A DNA stretch of 64,000 nucleotides, taken from positions 2,045,181 through 2,109,180 of the forward strand of contig WPIO01000071.1 of assembly GCA_009760855.2 (NCBI GenBank). The letters run 5' to 3'. Both the position numbers and the translations under genes were made by a program. The notes under the pieces were generated by a model. The model was not told where the DNA came from, ran no database searches, and worked only from the letters and a program-made list of their open reading frames with translations. This DNA is from Cristatella mucedo (lineage: Eukaryota; Bryozoa; Phylactolaemata; Cristatellidae). Shown one piece after another: positions 1-22,000 of this stretch; within the stretch, counting starts at the first letter, position 1; each line of letters begins with the position of its first letter.

Positions 1-302
1 AGGTGATGTTGGTAGGTATAGAAGACGGCTTGCTGTAGCAGTCCACCATGGCAGCGGCTCCAGCTTTCACTTAATTGCATCCTTCATAAGCTGCTTAGTA
101 GGAAGCTGTACGCGATTCGTTTTATTGTATTCTCTTCATTTTGGTACAAAAAGCTCTATTGGCCAAACTCGGACTCTAACTTGACTGAACTGTTGGAACG
201 TGTCTCTCGTCGGTGCTCGCTGCAGTGTCGTCTCGGTCGGCAAAGTTGTTTTTGCCATGCCAGCCAGCTCCTCGGGTCGGACGCATGCTCGCTGTCTTTC
301 AG
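1..302 (+). other. Intron of the DUSP8/16-like gene (partial)
   Basis: This stretch precedes the first recognisable phosphatase exon and ends in a pyrimidine-rich acceptor (GCTGTCTTTCAG, AG at 301-302). Open frames here do not resemble the phosphatase. The upstream exons, with the start codon and the first half of the rhodanese domain, must lie to the left of the window. Confidence 0.7.
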
Positions 303-8431
<8,129 letters not shown>

Positions 8432-9206
8432 GACCTGTCGGACATCGGCACGACCACGCCCCTTCACTAGCAGCTGCTGCAATTTGATGCTCGAGGCCAT
8501 GGTCCCCGGCTGCCGTCTGAGCTGTCCAGATAGCCGAGAGCACGTTGCCCGGAGGGCTTTGGCACCGCCATGGCATCTCGATCACATGATTTGAAACTGT
8601 CGAGCCTGCCGTCAGATGGCGCAGCTTGCAATGTCAGGCGCACACTCTCGAGGCAGCTGCTGCCAGATGTGAGCCGGCCAGCCTCCCTCGTGTGCAGTGC
8701 GGTGCAGAGAAACTCTCTCGCTGTGCTAAGTTCTTTCCTTGTGATGCTCTGGCGATCAATGCCGAGGCTGTCCTCGGCTGAACCGCCGGGGATTCGTAAA
8801 TGCTGCCTGCCTGTGCCAGAGCTGCTGGAGGCTGCAGTGCTGTCACTGCTGCCTGATGGACTCGGTGTGGCCCGAAGAAACCTGGCAGCTAGCAGCCTGT
8901 GGTGCTGGCTATGCCCACATGATGGTGCAGAGAAGCCGGAAGTTGGGATACACACAAATATCGGGTAATCCGCAGTGGATGTGACCAGAAAGGGGTGTGG
9001 CATCGGCAATTGTGGATCTTGTGGCTGAACTGCTGCCTTGCAAGTGTCGCACGGCACAGCACTTGTGCTGCACTTGTGATGTAGCAGTGGTGCTTTACCT
9101 CAGGTATAATTTTAGTTTTCATTTGGTAGCCTGCACGTACTGGTGCCTTAACGGCGAAGCAGGTATGGCCAAAGGAAAGTGCATAAGGCGAAACTATTTT
9201 TTGTAG

Positions 9207-9207
<1 letters not shown>

Positions 9208-9290
<83 letters not shown>
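9208..9290. repeat. (CA)n microsatellite
   Basis: Uninterrupted CA run of about 39 units. Confidence 0.97.
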
Positions 9291-9343
9291 GCGTGTCTGT
9301 CATGCCTGCTGCACTAAGCTGTTCCATTCAGCCTAGAAGTGGC

Positions 9344-9363
9344 ACTCTCTCTCCCTCCCTCTC

Positions 9364-9434
<71 letters not shown>

Positions 9435-9443
9435 CTCTCTCTC
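9344..9443. repeat. (CT)n microsatellite
   Basis: CTCTCT run with a few CCCT/GTCT interruptions. Confidence 0.97.
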
Positions 9444-10023
9444 GGCACTTCTCTTGTCTCATTAAAGCTTTTTCTGTTGCTCTCACTTGGATAGGGGTTG
9501 CCACTGTGAGTACCATGTTGCAGTGGTTGCTGAAAGGCCATCCAAATAACCGTGCGAAGCCACTTGAGCATCTCTTGGCTGTTGCCGCTCGCAAAGATCA
9601 TGGAAGCCTACGCCCTTGATCTGTGGTACAAGGCCGTGAGATTGTATGTGTCACCTGTTGGAGTGACCCTGTCAAATCGTATGTGAGTGTTGTCTGTCGA
9701 TCGCGGGCGTGATGTGTGCAGTGACCTCCCTTCATTTAGACGAAGAAGTGGGTCTACTTGGTGAACCATCGTGGAGGGCGTTCTGTCAATGTCCTGGCAG
9801 TCCGGTTGAAGTTCGGGGCTCTTGACCCGAGAGGGCTCCATATCGAGAGCGATATTATGTCGTCGGGCCGAAGTCGGACCTCTTAGTCGTACCGTCGTCT
9901 GCTGCTGAGCAGTAGAAACGCGACCCTGGGACGTTCATGGACGTGACCTTGATCTCAGTTTGTTCGCTTGGTGTTGTACAGCCAACTGTAATTATCGTTT
10001 ATTAATCGACAGCCGTTATCGGT

Positions 10024-10029
10024 AATAAA
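10024..10029 (+). promoter_or_regulatory. Candidate polyadenylation signal AATAAA
   Basis: AATAAA followed by a T-rich stretch and GCTGTG. It could end the phosphatase transcript (a 1.6-kb 3' UTR) or an unrecognised element; nothing else ties it to the gene. Confidence 0.25.
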
Positions 10030-10572
10030 TTATTTTTGCTGTGACGACCGGCGGCGAGTTGTTTTATGTCAGCCCTAGTGCGGATTGGACCACAGTATTG
10101 ACCCAAGTACGAGCGAATTCACAATACTCTTTCGCTCCCACTTTGCTCCAGTAAATTATCGTATGCGAAATAACTTGGATGCAATGGCTTGAGTGCAATA
10201 GGAAATTGTTTGCCACGGGATCTTATGTTTATTGCAGAGGAAAAGGTATACGTTTTCTCTACTCCTGTGTGTGTTTATGCACCGCCGTCTTTAGACACCG
10301 GTGCCTCGCTTCATCGACCGGTCCTTTCGCAGCGACAGCATGAGCAAAGCCCACTTGGGCAGGGGTCCACTTGGCGTACTACAAAGTCGGCGCTCTCCTC
10401 GATGGTTCAAGGATTTTGTAAGAGGTGATACAAAGACTAAAGCGAAAGCCTCGGAAAGTATGCAGGGCGCAACGCGCTGCTATTGTTGGCTCTTGAACGA
10501 CAGAAGCAAGACTTCCAGACAATCGCCGTAACGCTGGCGATGTGCAGCTCCCATCGATACATTTCGGCCGAA

Positions 10573-10618
10573 ATGGCGACGCCCCTAGTGCTGGTGACAT
10601 TGTGCGGATTTCTTTCCG
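10573..10618 (+). CDS. Ig-mucin gene exon 1: start codon and signal peptide
   Basis: ATG in good context (GAAATGG), 15 codons of hydrophobic sequence ([15 protein letters not shown]), donor TTTCCG|GTTAGT, leaving phase 1. Joined to the Ig exon, the split codon gives Ala and then FGAEPY, a natural signal-peptidase site. Chosen for phase fit and signal-peptide character; too short to prove alone. Confidence 0.6.
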
Positions 10619-12702
10619 GTTAGTCAATTAACGCGTTTGTTATGTAAGCCTCACGTCGGAAATTTCTTAGAGTTTTCAAGATAATGAAAAATCACTATGC
10701 ATAAAACCATTGCTATTTGTAAACTGAACATGCATACCGTCATTGTGGCTAGCTGCCAGTATCTCGTGAGAGAATTTGGGAGCAATTTTGTGGTGATTCC
10801 AGAAGCTCCAGATAACAGTTCGGAAGCATTTAAAGTGCCTACAGTTTTCATGTTTGCTTCGTTGTGTGCTGCTGCTGGTATCCATTGGCACTTCTTTGCT
10901 GTAAGCGTGTTTTGTCTCACCATAGATTACGGCGAGGGCAGCAGTGCATCTCAATGGCATCGTATCACTTTATTTTGGACAAATTAGAAATTAATCTTGA
11001 TAAAAGTCTATTAGAGAATGGTTAGTCAGTGCACTCCGGGTAGAAGTTTTGAATCGTGCAGCGGTCCAGCAGTAATAAAATATGAACTGTGAAGAGTGAA
11101 CTAAGAACTACAAATGCAGTACTATACTGCGATGGGCTGCCAAAGAGTTGTAATCGCGAAGAGCTGGCTCGTCCCCGGGCTCTCTACCGGTGGACTGCGT
11201 GCTGCAGCAGCGCTGCAGTGCGATTAAAAACACACTGGGCCACAACTGGGCGCCGAAAGCGACAGTTTGTTAATAATAATAATAATAATAATTCACTTGA
11301 TAAAGCGCCCTCAGAGAACTTAATCTCTCTCTAGGCGCTTTACATTTGCTGCAAAGTGCGAGTTTGTTATGGGCCTGTTTGCATTGGTTACGAGCTTTAC
11401 GAGGCGCGTACCGGACCGATGGAGTTAACTGTATGAACTCCCGAAGCCCGTCTATAATAAACTATCCTATGTGCGTCGCTAGCGATGGTCCCAACCCCGA
11501 AGGCGGGCCGCTACAGCACCCCAAGATTCGAGCAGCTAACTGAGTAGCCGGCAGAACACAACTGCGCAGTGTAAGTTGCACTTATCTGTTCGTCACCGTA
11601 GGTTCATCTGTCGTGCTCTCGAAGCGTAGTCTCGCATCGACTACCAAGCTGCAGCCCCGAGCTCTGTCAGTCGTCCCATTATATTATCCCTCCTCTAAAC
11701 CCCTGACATCTCGCGTAGCTGCTATTTCTACTTAATTGGTGCACATCCTGACCGCATCGTCTGCACCAGGCTTCATTCTAACTTTAGCGGTAGGACAGGA
11801 GTCGGGCCCGTACTAGGTGTCCTAGCCGAACCCACTAAGGCAAGGACTCCCATCGCGGCGAAGCTGAGAGCTGTCCCAGTGCAGAGTTAGTAAGCAGGGA
11901 AACAGGCGGCCGCTTGGCCGCCAAGTGCCAGAATGCCTCTATGCATCACTCTCAGCCTCGTCGCCGAAATAAGCACAAACTTGCTAAAGAAAGTGAAGTT
12001 GTTCAATCGCATGAATGGAAGAAGTGTGAGATAAAGGAGACGTTAGGAGAAAACGAACCACGTGGTGGTAGGTAGAACGATCCAGAGAATAATTCATTTG
12101 TACAGCGCCCTTAGAGATCGTAATCTCCATATCTATTCAGGCGCTTCACATTTAATGATAATAGTACATTTGATAAAAGTGCCCTCAGATAACTCAATTT
12201 CTTTCAAGGCGCTTAAAATTTACTGCAAAGGAAACACGATCGAATGGTGAGTGGTATAATGCTTGATAATTAACAAGAACAACATGGTTAGGGGCGACAT
12301 GCACAGGGTCAGCATGCAAGTGTGGTTAGTAGCAGTATGCAATGGTGTCAGCACGCATAGGGACAAAAAGCAATAATCACAGGGACTCATTAAAGGCTGT
12401 TGTAAATAGTTGCGTTTTTAATTTTTTTTTAAATGTTGTCAAGTCAGGGGATGTCGTGGCCCATTGGCCGAAGAACTAGAGCTAACCAAAACAGAGATAG
12501 AGATTAAGTTCTCATACGGGGCTATACCAACAAATTATATATATGTATAAGATAAGATATATAATAAGAAATATATATATATGTAATAAGATATATATAT
12601 ATATATAATAAGATATGTGTGTATAATAAGATATGTGTATACAATAAGATATGTGTATATAATAAGATATGTGTATATAATAAGACATGTGTATATAATA
12701 AG

Positions 12703-12772
<70 letters not shown>

Positions 12773-15700
12773 TGTTCATTTTCCAATCAGGTGCTTCACA
12801 TTTGCCTCGAGACGAGCCCAGCAAAAAATAATACACGTTACGCTAAAAATAGTTCAGAATGTGGTCTTTTCTGGCGGAAGAGCGTCTTATCACACATCCG
12901 GAAATGTCGCCTGAAGCAATAGCCGAGGCACTTTTGTCTTATCCTGCTGCTAAAATTCGTCAACCGTTGCTGCGAGCTTGGGCTTTGCCAAGGAACCTTG
13001 AGCAAATCAGTCAATAAAAGCGGACGATAGGCTCATCACTCGCTAGCTACAGGGGCGAGGCGCCCTGATGCTGGGAAATCTTCAGTCAAGCCTCACCCTC
13101 GCTCGTCTCACCTGCAGATACTTATCCTGCTGGCCTCACGATACCAATTTGTGTCTTACGTGACTTTGCCCCTTGGATTAGAAGTGTACGGCTGATACAA
13201 TTTTCAGCTTTTATGATGAAAAAATTACTCATATGCCATCCCCTATAAGGCCAATGACTAATATAGTAATGTACTAGCCGGCATAAGGTCAATGACCAAT
13301 ATACTAATATGCTATCCCCCACAAGACCACCTATGATTAAGCGTGTAGCTGCAAAGTGCGATCTACCTCAAAAGATTTTAGTATTTTCTGTAGAGAGTGG
13401 TTACCATAATTAAATTCAGCAAAAAGATATTATAACCAGGAGACCCTAAACTCCATCCCCTCTTTGGTCTTTACTGGCTTACGAACTTAGCCCATTCATA
13501 ATTAAGATTTGCAATGCTTCTCGGATAAAGGCATTGTTCTAAAATCTATCAAATCGACCATTGTTTGACCAATACTCGAGAAGCCTCGATTTGATTTAGA
13601 GTTTCTTGCAATCAATCGCCCAGTCTGCATTCTTTATTTCTTGTTCATTGAAAAGATTATCGGTAAGCAGCTCGTGGGAGATGAGAATGAATTAACAAAC
13701 AATTTTCAGTCGGGATTCCAACGACGTCACTCCACGTAAACTACTCTCCTCCGTACGAATAAAGGCGTTCTGAGCCACAGCGACGACGGTCATTTCACTG
13801 ATGAGACTCTGGCGTGGTTCAAATTATACTGTCCGATAGAGTTTAATCTGTATCGTTCGATGGTTATGTTTCTTACAGCAGACAGGTCAACCGTAGAGCT
13901 TCATTAGGGTCTCATCTTAGTCCTTTGCGGTTTTCCGTTTATGCCGGCCTCTGAGAAAATTGATTCGGGCCCATGAAATTGTAAATCGGTTCTATACCAA
14001 AAAATCCAACCGAACTTGCCATTTAAGCCACCGGAATCAGCTGCAGCAACTTATAAGCTGACTGTCTGGCTTGTGGACCTTCTATCCTAGTTATAGGCCG
14101 ATTTTAGGAAAATAAATGAGGATACAATTAAACTCATAATCGTATAGGCTTTTTAAGCTTTCGGCAGGAATAAGACACTTCGCTCATCTGAAAAGGTAAT
14201 GAAGTAGTGCGACCGCAGTGCACTGAGAATTTGGGCATCCACTTTGGTAACTGCTTAAAGTTTGAAAGTTTGTCCTGACGGACCTTAGATGACTCCTGAT
14301 TGATCGATGGAAAACAATATTGGTTGATTTATCAGCCTCATTTGCATAGCGGCAGAAGAGCTCTGCTGTGATAAATAAGCGCGTTTTTTAGCTTCTTTTT
14401 AATTGTGGACAAGTCGGGAGATGTCGTGCGAGGGTCCAGGTGAAGCATACGAACTAAAGGCATTGTGGTGTCCAAAGGATTTGAGGTTTGTAATAGGTAT
14501 AAGTGAACAGCTACATTCCGAAAATCAGGTGATACGACGCCTGAGCCTGGTGTGGGATTAGATTTGATAGGTAGGCTGGAGCCAAAGAATGAAGGTACCT
14601 AAAGGTGAGTGACAAAACCTTGAGTCGATGTGTTGCTTGGCTGGTAGCCGGCGCATCTAAGGACAATGCATTAGCTGTTCTATTCATTCCCTTGAAAACT
14701 AATGGCGACAGAAATTTCTCCGGTGAAGGCCCTCTACTGTGGAACTCAATTCAACAATTAATCTCAATTTCTGTCGCAACATTTTCTTTAATGCTGTCGA
14801 CTGCGACGCTACCTTTCCAGCTGTCCTGAGCTACGACTTCCCGGCTACACATTTTCTCGACTGGCCTCCTGTCTCTTCAATACTTCTCACATTCTTTGTA
14901 CAGCGTGCGAGGAATTTGGCTATCATACGTGCACCGAAAGCTGCTTAGGGTGTGAGTGCACTATTGAAAATTCCCGCGTAACACACACTTTGTCTTTGAA
15001 GCTTGGTGGAGCTGCAGCAGGAGATGAATTGCATTAATTAAAAAATTTGAATTACTAACCTGCGCAAATGAACCAAGCATAAGCTTGCGTAGTATAATTC
15101 ACATGGACTAAGCGAATTCGGCCAATCCTCTTTGCTTTAAGTCATCCAGTCTGGAGACGTCCACCATGGCAAGTTCTAGGCTTTAGGAGCGTAGGAAGTG
15201 GAAGCAGATTACATTGAAGCAGCACATACGGCACACGACAGCAAGCACGGACACAATTTTTAAGTTGCTACGCTTGTTCAAGACACTTAAGACTATGTAA
15301 ACTATATATTATAGGATAGCTAAAAGTTCTCATCGACATAAAAGATTGACTATTACTTCAGTCAAATAAAATCTAGCTGTCATGTTTTAAAGTGACCCCT
15401 CGTTAGACGACCACATCAGCTTCACAATCAAGTCTGCCTACTTTCAGCTACATAGCATTGCGAAAATTCGGGCTTGTTTAGATAAGGATGTCGCGACTAA
15501 GTTGGTCCATGCATTTGTGACATCTCCTCTTGACTTCTGTAACTCAATGCTTGCTGGCCTTCCGGCATGCGCAATCAGGCGATTACAGCTCGTGCAAAAC
15601 TCCACAGCTAGGCTTGTCCGTCGTGAGCGTCGCAGTTACCACATGACACCTCTTCTCGCCGACCTGCACTGGCTACCAGGCAAGCAACTGATCGCCTTCA

Positions 15701-18700
15701 AGGTTTGGTCGATCACTTCTAGGTCACTTCATTCTTTGGCTCCAGCCTATCTCGCAGATCTACTCCCCCACCAAGCCAAGCATTGTACCACCCACTTTTC
15801 GGAATCCAACAGTTTACCAATACCTCGTACAAACCTCAAATCCTTTGGAGACCGCGCATTTAGTTCGTAAGCTCCACAACTCCACGAACTCCCTTCCGAC
15901 TTGCATCAGAACCTCCCCTGACTTGACCATATTTAAAAAGAACTTAAAATCACTTATTTAGGACAGCATTTAGTGGGTCCCTGTGATTTGTCCTTCATGT
16001 GCTTATGCTGACACTGTGTATGCTGCCACTAACCACATTTGCATGCTGATCCTGTGCATTTCACCCCTAACCATGTTATTGATGTTGTTTATCAAGCATG
16101 ATATTACTCATCATTCAATCGCGTTTCCCTTTGCAGCAAATGTAAAGCGCCTAGAAAGAGAACGAGTTCTCTGAGAGCGCTTTATCAAGTCCATTATTAT
16201 TATTTTTTAAGCATGAAGTGCGAGGAGTAAACAGATGTAGTCATGCTGTGTAGCCATCATAACATGTGATCAGCATACAATGCGATCAACAAGTAATGCT
16301 GGCTCTATTAGCGGAAGCAAGACGCACTGGCAGTGGCGACCCTGCACTGTGGGTTACTGTGGCGACCATGGCTGAGCGGTCCGCGAAGCCTCAAAAAGAG
16401 TAGAATATTTGCCGAACTGGTTTGTTCCTGCGGTTAAGGTGCTCGCCCCGACTAAGGTCTGGCTGAAGTCATGGGCTCGAGCCCCGAGCATATGTGAAGC
16501 GTCGGAATAGAGACTACGATGCTCTTTGGGGGCGCTATACAAATGAATTATATTTTTTAATATTTTTACGTGACAACAGTTTTATTTTTCAGCGTTTGGT
16601 GCCGAACCATACAATGTGACAGTGCAACTTACTGGTCCAAGTGTCAGCTATTCGCAGGAAAATGTTCGTTTTATTTGCCGAACTCAACGAGCGGTGACGT
16701 CTGGCGTGACGTCCTTCCTTGACGAGACATCAACAGCGTTTGGCGAGGTGGCTCTCTTTGGCTCAGATAGAATGGTCAGAGAATGTGGCTTGAGCTATTT
16801 CTACCGAGCTGCAATTCAATATTCACCCATGTATTTGCCACCTGGCCAAGCTGAAGCAGTGAGCGTCGATAACAATACATTCGATTGCGTGTTTACTTTG
16901 TTTTCTGCGACCTCCATTCTCGACGGGAAGTATGAATGCCGCTTCGTAAGTTCCAATAGCACCAATCAATCTAACATAATCAGTAACAATGTTGAGTTAT
17001 TGATTCAAGGTAAGTGCAAAAATAATTTTCATGCGATGCTGAACGCAATGCCATTGCCGGCTTTGCCCGACTCGCTGGCCTAACCAACTTGCGCATCCCG
17101 ATCGGAAGGAACTGATTTAGGCCAGGCACAGCGATTGCTGCAGGTTATTCGCATGACATTCTTCTCTCAACCTAAGAATGAAAAAAGGAGCTAGCTGGCT
17201 GATTTGTGCTGACTCGTGCTGGAATAATAATGATATTAATAATAACAGTAATAGCAATAAGTGGTTTGTTTAGTGTCATAAAAGAACTAAATGTCACATG
17301 GATGATATCATGCTTCGAAAAGCATACAAAAATAAAAATTATCATGCTTAGGTCAGAATTATAAAGAAGGAACACACGAAGACACTCAAGGCTACTGGTT
17401 ACAAAACGTTACCCAAGGCCTCTGTCAAGTAACATGTCTACCTTAAATTTGTCTACCAACAACCATTCAACCGTGTCTCCTTTAAAGCTTAGGTAAAGTG
17501 CCGAGACAGAGAGTAAGTTTTCGGAGGATGCTATACAAATTTGTTGTTATTATTATTTTTATAACTTGTACTAACTCCCGCAGAGGTGTGTACAAGAGCA
17601 TGTATACATAAAAATGACACGTTCTACGCCGGAAAGGTAAACTTAGTGGAACCGATGCAGATATCTAGTCGCATAGCCAAATAAATTAGCCACTTAGTGC
17701 CTGTAAGCCCGAAACTTTGGCAGGAGTTACTCACTGTTGTCATTCGGCTTTACGAAATTCGATGAAATCCGCCGCAAGCGAATGTATGACAGAATGCAAT
17801 GTAGATTTTGCTTGGAGACGTCGTTAGGATCAAGAGAGACAGATTTGTGCATTTGCGCGTTTCATTGGCATATAGAAAGTACATGCATTTTTGTCTTAGT
17901 CGCATAAAGATGGAATGCACTTCAAGCAAATAGTTTAGCGTTGCTTCTTGAGGAACCCTTCGAGGAACGATATCATCTCTCCTGCTGTCGACTGTGGCCT
18001 AAATACTTTCGAGTCGTCTTGAGCTGTCGCTGCCATGTCATCCACTTCCTCGAATGCTCTTCAGACTCGGCTGCTCACTCTGTATTTGATAGTTGGCGTA
18101 ACTCTGCTTAACGCTACCGTTTACCTTTCGAAAGCCACTTAGGCTTTGAGTGCACTATAGAAAACTCGAGCATAACATCCACTTAGTCTTTGTGGATTTT
18201 TGAGAGCTACAGACGGAGATACGTTACTTTACTGGCGGCCGGATGTCGTCTAATTTTGATTATCTTGAGGCCAGAACTGTGTAGGCAGGGAAAATACTTA
18301 GTTGTATGGCTGTAAATGGATAACTGTAAAGGTCTACCGCGGAGGGTATGCCATTATACTCTGCATTCACCAGGTCAGATCAACGAGCTGTGTGCGAAAA
18401 TTTCCATCCTACTCCGAAGTGGTGGAGGTGGCTCCAGAGAGCTACACTTGACTAGTCAAGTGACGTTGTCTAGGATGGCCAAAACCAAAATGTCCCCAGA
18501 GCTGTTCTTGACACTCTTCGCTGGCCTCAGGAGGCGTATTTAAGACGAATACCGTAACCACAATATGCTGATATCTCGTGAAAATTACGTAGCTCACGCT
18601 GCATCTTGGTGATTAGCGTGAATACATTGTTGATGCAGTTTAGGACAGCATTTAGTGGGTCCCTGTGATTCGTCCTTGATGTGCTTATGCGTGCTGACAC

Positions 18701-19042
18701 TGTGCATGCTGCCACTAACCACATTTGCATGCTGACCCTGTGCATGTCACCCCTAACCATATTATTCATTTCGTTTGTTTTTCAAGCATGATTTTACTTA
18801 CCATTCAATTGCATTTCACTTTACAGCAAATGTAAAGCGCCTAAAGAGAGATTAAGTTCTCTGAGGGCGCTTTATCAAGTGAATTATTATTATTATTATT
18901 ATAGAAAATTTCATGGGAAAATACCAGCCCTCTCTGCGAGAGACTTGAAATTTTTTAAGCATATGAAGTTGATAAGTGACAGCTAATCTGTGGTGCTAGG
19001 TTTTTTTATGAGACGGAAGTGCATTTCATGCTGATGACCCAC

Positions 19043-19098
<56 letters not shown>

Positions 19099-22000
19099 TT
19101 GGTAGAACCGCCATCATCAATTGCGACTACTTACCGGCCGTCCGAGATAAGTACTGGAAAAATGACTACTTATGTAAGTAATATTCCTTCAAGCAGTACC
19201 GCTGCTCGTATACAGGATACGGTCTTGCAGTCGGAAAGCTCTGCATTAAGTGACGAAATTACCACGCTAAATACAAGTTCAGGAATGGATTTAACTTTTA
19301 CATATGGAAGCTCTTTGACGTCGCTCTCAAGCGGAACCACAGCAGCGCCATCTAGAGCTGAAAACACATCTGGTACTGGCACACATTCCGAGTGGGTGTC
19401 CAGCAGCGGAGATGATATGACAATAGCGAGCAATAAAAGCATCGTGCAGACTATTAACGAACCAAGTATAAGTCTCTCAAGCGGAACCACAGCAGCGCCA
19501 TCTAGAGCTGAAAACACATCTGGTACTGGCACACATTCCGAGTGGGTGTCCAGTAGCGGAGATGATATGACAATAGCGAGGTATAAAAGCATCGTGCAAA
19601 CTAGTAACGAACCAAGTATAAGTGGTGCACACGTATATAGCAGTGCATGGATTCCAGCAAGCATTTTTAATGTATCCCATTCAGCAATGAGCTCGGCAAC
19701 TAATGGTGAAGCAACCTCTGCCCTTCTGCCTAATACTTCTTCAACAGTAGTTCCATCTGCGACGTTGTCCAGCCAAACAAATATATATTACACATCTGAA
19801 AATGCTCGATCTGCAGCAGCTCCCGCTAGCACTGCTTCACCTTTGAATGGTAGCACCGAGGTTACCACTGCACATGCTATAGCGATGGACGTTTCCCTTA
19901 GCGGAGTTATCATATTCCCGCTTGAAATGAATAGTACTTCCACAGTTGCTATAGAAACCAGCCAGTTTGACACAGCGAATTCGGAAATATCCCAAAGCGA
20001 GTCCTTGGTGTATTACAGTGTCAGTGTAAAAACAGTGCAGCCACTTGTTGTCACCAGCATCGGTGCAGCTCACCAGGACGCTGGCAGCAGGGACACGACA
20101 GTGCAACCGGAAGTGAATGGCATGACCACAAATCAGGATAACAGCGGTACTTATACAACAACGGAAAGATCATCGGATAGCAGTGCAACAAGCACTGTAG
20201 ATCTTAGCAATGTCGTAACCACGCAGCAGCAACCTGCGATTAACACTACTGCAAATGCTTCATACACTATAAATGCCGACATACAAAAACTTCACGTAAA
20301 TGTGACTTCAGAAACTATTCAATATTCCAGTATTGGAGACCGAAAGCCTTCCGAGGTTGTCAGCAGCAATTTTATAACCACATCGTTACAAAGTATTGCA
20401 TCTGCAATGCTAGCATCGGCTCCAGATTCGAAAGTGAGTAGTAAATTCTTCTTGGTTGAATTTGAATACTCGAAGGGTTTTCGTATGCTATTAGTTACTA
20501 TGCTCGGTGCTTTTGTTTTAGATGAGCAGCGTATCATTGCGAACTGTAATTGAAAACAACTTTAATGCTTCCCAAATGATCAGTGAAACAGCGGCAGCAT
20601 ACACTTCGTCCTCTGTTGGTACCGGCACACAAGGAGGCAGGAGATATACAGCAAGCGATAAAGGTATGATAGTTCCCCGTCGGATGTGCTCTGATGGCGC
20701 AAACAATGGTTGTTATTGCAAGGTTTTGCTGAAGCGCTCACAAGTATACGGCCGTTACCAAGCTACGTAACTTTGTGAGAGAGGTTTTTCAGGTTTATTG
20801 TAGGCGATGCCTGATCGCTGCCTTTACTTAGGAATACCCCGTAATGAAATATCTAATATGTCAATTAAATACAGTCATTTCTATAGCATAAGTCATTCAT
20901 ATATTTTATTCATGCGAATTGGCAATGTGTTTTTAATTAAATTAATATATAGGATTAATTTTTTTATGTTCGTAGGGGCTACAGCAGTAGCAAATTCCAG
21001 CCTGATCTCAGCAACACAGGCAAGCAGTGTAATGACTGCCCCACAATCGTCGACAGCTAAAGGCGTAAACACTGCGACTAATGCAACTCTACTAAGTAAG
21101 CTGAACTCCTCTAATCAAACTTATCAGTCACCTCAGACGACTGCCACCACGCGATCACCTCAGGCGACTGCCACTACGCTGCCGCCTAGCTGGAAGCAGC
21201 AAAATCGGTCATCAGATGCCACTTTGCAACCAGCTATGAGCCACAGTAAATATCCATGGAGTTCATATGGTGATTTGGAGCCGTGGACAACAGGTGAGTG
21301 AGATAATATGGACCTGCAGGGTGCTTACAGGTGCGGGAGGAGTACTGGCGTACCAACTGAGATATGGCAGCTCCTGATGTAACAGTGCTCTGAGCTCGCA
21401 CAAATCTGAGCATATAACCGCCAGTAAGTGCGATCTATAGACATAAGCTCAAATATCCACACATTGGATAATGCTTTTACTGCAACTCAACAGCCGATTA
21501 ATGAAGGAATGCTGCCATAAAGTCAAAGGTGCTTAAATAAAACAAATTGAGTAAAGTAATAAAAATGTCCTTTTGTATTGCACCCTAATACTACTTAATC
21601 ACTAATCAGGCGCTTTAAAACTCGATGCTAGGGAAAGCATAAGCAAGAGTTGATACAAAATGGTGTCCTGCTCTGGCAAGCGTACCGAAGCACACAATTA
21701 TCAGGTTAAGATAGCATGCAAAATCACGTAGAAGACTCTCAGCCGCTGGTTAGTAGGAACCCCTCCCCCCCCCCCCGCTAGTAGTACTCACTCAATCACG
21801 CATACGAAAACAAAGCACACAGTAAAAACGACAGCTCTACCGGAACGCTATACAAAAATTACGTTGATGCTGCCCTTAGCGACGAGCGCACTGTTTCATA
21901 ATGCACAAACACATACAATGATAATTCACAATCGCAAGGCCGAGGCTGTGAGGAGCAGGTCAGTAGGTTTTCGGCTTCTTTTTAAATATCATCAAATCGG

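Larger units (their letters stand above)
8432..10572 (+). other. Probable DUSP 3' UTR and intergenic region
   Basis: No further coding similarity. Contains CA and CT microsatellites. An ATTAAA lies near 9461 and an AATAAA at 10024-10029. Sequence at about 9640-10110 is more complex and GC-balanced, but I do not recognise it. Confidence 0.45.
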
